Shown one piece after another: positions 62,411 to 64,000 of a stretch of DNA of 64,000 nucleotides; the first letter of the stretch is position 1, and each line of letters begins with the position of its first letter. This stretch comes from Engelhardtia mirabilis (lineage in GTDB: Bacteria > Planctomycetota > UBA1135 > GCA-002686595). The notes below the pieces were generated by a model. It was not told where the DNA came from. It did not search any database and worked only from the letters and a program-made list of their open reading frames with translations. Made by a program: the position numbers and the translations under genes. The stretch is taken from positions 2,666,001-2,730,000 of the forward strand of contig NZ_CP036287.1 in the NCBI RefSeq assembly GCF_007748095.1. The letters are read 5' to 3'.

Positions 62411-64000
62411 ATGATCTCGTTCCCGCAGCTCCCGTCGGCCGTCGCGCCGGTCCTCCTCCTCGTCGCATCCACGCTCCTGGGCGGCTGCCGGTCAGCGACC
62501 GTCGACGGGCGCCCCGAGGGTGCCTCCGAGCCGGCTCCCGAAGCGCCGCCCGTGGCGTTGGAGCACGTCTCCCTGGCGCTCTCCGTGGATCCCGAGGCTC
62601 GGGTCATCCACGGCCTCGCCGACCTTCGGGTGCGGGCCGACGCGCCGCGGGTGGAGTGGTTGCCCCTGCGCCTGGAGCGCCTCGCGGTCGAATCGGTGAC
62701 CGACGCCGCGGGCGCCGAGCTGCCCTTCAGCCACCAGGACGGCGAGCTGGCGATCATGCTCGGCGGTCCGCTGCTCGAGGGCGAGACGATCGAGGTCCAG
62801 GTTGCCTACAGCGGCCGCCCCGAGCGCGGCCTGGCCTTCGTCGACGAGCCTGCCATCGGCGGTCGCGTGGCCGTGACCGACGGCCGCCCCGGCACGTCGG
62901 CCTGGTGGTACCCGTCGGTGGTGCGCCCCGGGCAGAGGATCACGTCGGACCTGACCCTGGACCTGCCCGCGAGCTGGATCGCCGCGGGCTCCGGCCGACG
63001 CCAGCGCACCGAGGCCGACGGGCGGGCGACGGTGCGATTCGACTCGGTCACCAGCCACGCTCCCGATCAACTGGGCTTCGCCGCGGGACCCTACCTGCGC
63101 GTCGCGACGAACGTCGCAGGGGTGGAACTCTCCGCCCTCGGCGCGCCCGTGCGTCGCGCCGACCTGGAGGCCGCCCTGGCCGAGCTGGTCCGCGCCCTGG
63201 CGTTCGGCCGCGAGCTGATCGGCGCCGCGGCCCTGCCCCCGTCCATGAGTGTGGTCCACGCCCCCTCGGCCCAGCGCCCCGGCGCGGGGGCCTTTGGCGT
63301 CGCCTTCGTCGAGGATCTCGGTCGCTCGGCGGTCGCGACACGGACCCTCGACAGCGCCCTGTGCGGAGCGCTGGTTGCGAAGGAGTGGTCCGACGTCTGG
63401 TTGGCGCCGGCCCTGGGTCGCTACGCCACGGCCCTGTACGTCGAGTCCATCGGTGGGCGCGAGGCCCTCACGGCCGCGCTCGAGCAGGCCGCCATCCAGG
63501 GAGCTTCGCGCCGTCCCGACGGTCCCACCGGTGCCCTCTCGACCGAGGACTTCGTCGACCCCAGTGACTTGGTCGACGGCGGCTGGCGCGGCGCGGTCGG
63601 CGCGCAGGTGCTGCACCTGGTTCGCGGAGTTGCCGGCGACGCGGCCTTCGTCGAGGGCCTGCGCGAGCTGATCACCGCCGGGCGCGAGGGCGCGGTCACC
63701 GACGACTTCTTCTTCGCGCGGGTCGGCGCCCTGGCGCAGCTCGACCTGACCACCCTGCGCGAGCAGTGGGTCGACGCACCCGGTGCCCCCGACATCGAGG
63801 TCTCTTGGGACTACGACGCCAGCGCCGGCGAGGTCGCCCTGCGCGTGCGCCAGCGCCAGAGCGGCGGCGACGGGACGCCGCGGGTGTTCGAGGTGCCGGT
63901 CGAGGTCGAGGTCGTGGTCGGCTCCCAGACGGACGTCCACCGCACCGCGATCGGCGCGCGCAAGGAGACCCTGCGCTTCACCGCGACGTCGCGGCCGCGT
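62411..64000 (+). CDS. M1-aminopeptidase-like lipoprotein without catalytic motifs, 3' end outside window
   Basis: ATG 62411 opens a frame that is free of stops to the window edge (530 codons). The signal ends in a lipobox (STLLGGC, Cys26). The layout follows the M1 family: N-terminal beta domain (ALSVDPEARVIHGLADLRVR), then WWYPSVVRPGQRITSDLTL, and a C-terminal helical part (GAVGAQVLHLVRGVAGDAAF). Where GAMEN is expected there is GAGAFGVAFVED, and where HExxH is expected there is ALVAKEWSDVWL. Neither exopeptidase motif nor zinc site survives, so a non-catalytic binding role is likely. It diverges from the sulfatase-like gene. Confidence 0.8.
   Translation, partial: MISFPQLPSAVAPVLLLVASTLLGGCRSATVDGRPEGASEPAPEAPPVALEHVSLALSVDPEARVIHGLADLRVRADAPRVEWLPLRLERLAVESVTDAAGAELPFSHQDGELAIMLGGPLLEGETIEVQVAYSGRPERGLAFVDEPAIGGRVAVTDGRPGTSAWWYPSVVRPGQRITSDLTLDLPASWIAAGSGRRQRTEADGRATVRFDSVTSHAPDQLGFAAGPYLRVATNVAGVELSALGAPVRRADLEAALAELVRALAFGRELIGAAALPPSMSVVHAPSAQRPGAGAFGVAFVEDLGRSAVATRTLDSALCGALVAKEWSDVWLAPALGRYATALYVESIGGREALTAALEQAAIQGASRRPDGPTGALSTEDFVDPSDLVDGGWRGAVGAQVLHLVRGVAGDAAFVEGLRELITAGREGAVTDDFFFARVGALAQLDLTTLREQWVDAPGAPDIEVSWDYDASAGEVALRVRQRQSGGDGTPRVFEVPVEVEVVVGSQTDVHRTAIGARKETLRFTATSRPR

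Overview
This is a 64 kb window of very GC-rich bacterial DNA, mostly ordinary chromosome. The gene content points to a planctomycete (Planctomycetota): many secreted proteins with Sec or lipoprotein signals, FG-GAP/VCBS and beta-propeller proteins, an ASPIC/UnbV domain, an M28 peptidase, carboxypeptidase-regulatory repeats, multi-haem and cupredoxin electron carriers, a sulfatase-like protein, and frequent start codons without a clear Shine-Dalgarno site. No rRNA, tRNA, CRISPR array or transposase gene was seen, so the phylum assignment is an inference from protein style. Both end genes run off the window.

Layout. 1-7.4 kb: a large secreted propeller protein (edge-truncated), a hypothetical gene, an AbiEi/AbiEii toxin-antitoxin pair behind a perfect palindrome, a metallophosphoesterase and a membrane-anchored hypothetical. 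7.5-15 kb: a YgfZ-like folate protein diverging from an ECF sigma/anti-sigma/membrane-protein trio, a secreted exported protein, then a cytochrome c lipoprotein-CtaA-CtaB-DUF420 operon for haem A and oxidase assembly. 15-21 kb: a disturbed stretch with a beta-propeller gene that has lost its 3' end against a Nudix gene, a polytopic membrane protein, a coiled-coil protein, hpt, an 835 bp gene-free segment, a foldback MITE-like element and a solitary copy of its terminus. 21-35 kb: housekeeping and export genes: an RluA-type pseudouridine synthase overlapping a TruD homologue that carries a ~600-residue Gly-rich tail, MTA phosphorylase, an M28 peptidase, an EF-hand protein, a short Lon protease, a DegT aminotransferase and a Na+/alanine symporter. 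35-47 kb: VCBS, zinc-protease and carboxypeptidase-regulatory proteins, a small secreted protein, and a five-gene overlapping operon of cytochrome c peroxidase, cupredoxin, mono-haem protein and two exported proteins. 47-64 kb: a DUF2723 membrane protein, a selenoprotein and its redox-dead paralogue flanking an aldehyde dehydrogenase, an integrin-like FG-GAP protein, a four-gene coupled surface-glycan operon, and a catalytically degenerate M1-peptidase-like lipoprotein.

The most important observation is the gene at 49892-50884. A TGA sits exactly where the first cysteine of a thioredoxin WCGPC motif should be (W-TGA-G-P-C), the frame stays coding for 268 more codons, and strong hairpins follow. 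I read it as a selenocysteine-containing TlpA/thioredoxin-like exported protein with a coiled-coil tail. A paralogue 1.7 kb away (52574-53572) has the same architecture but neither redox residue. Conventional annotation would split the selenoprotein and lose its signal peptide and active site. The TruD-Gly-rich fusion and the cupredoxin/cytochrome operon are the next most interesting items.
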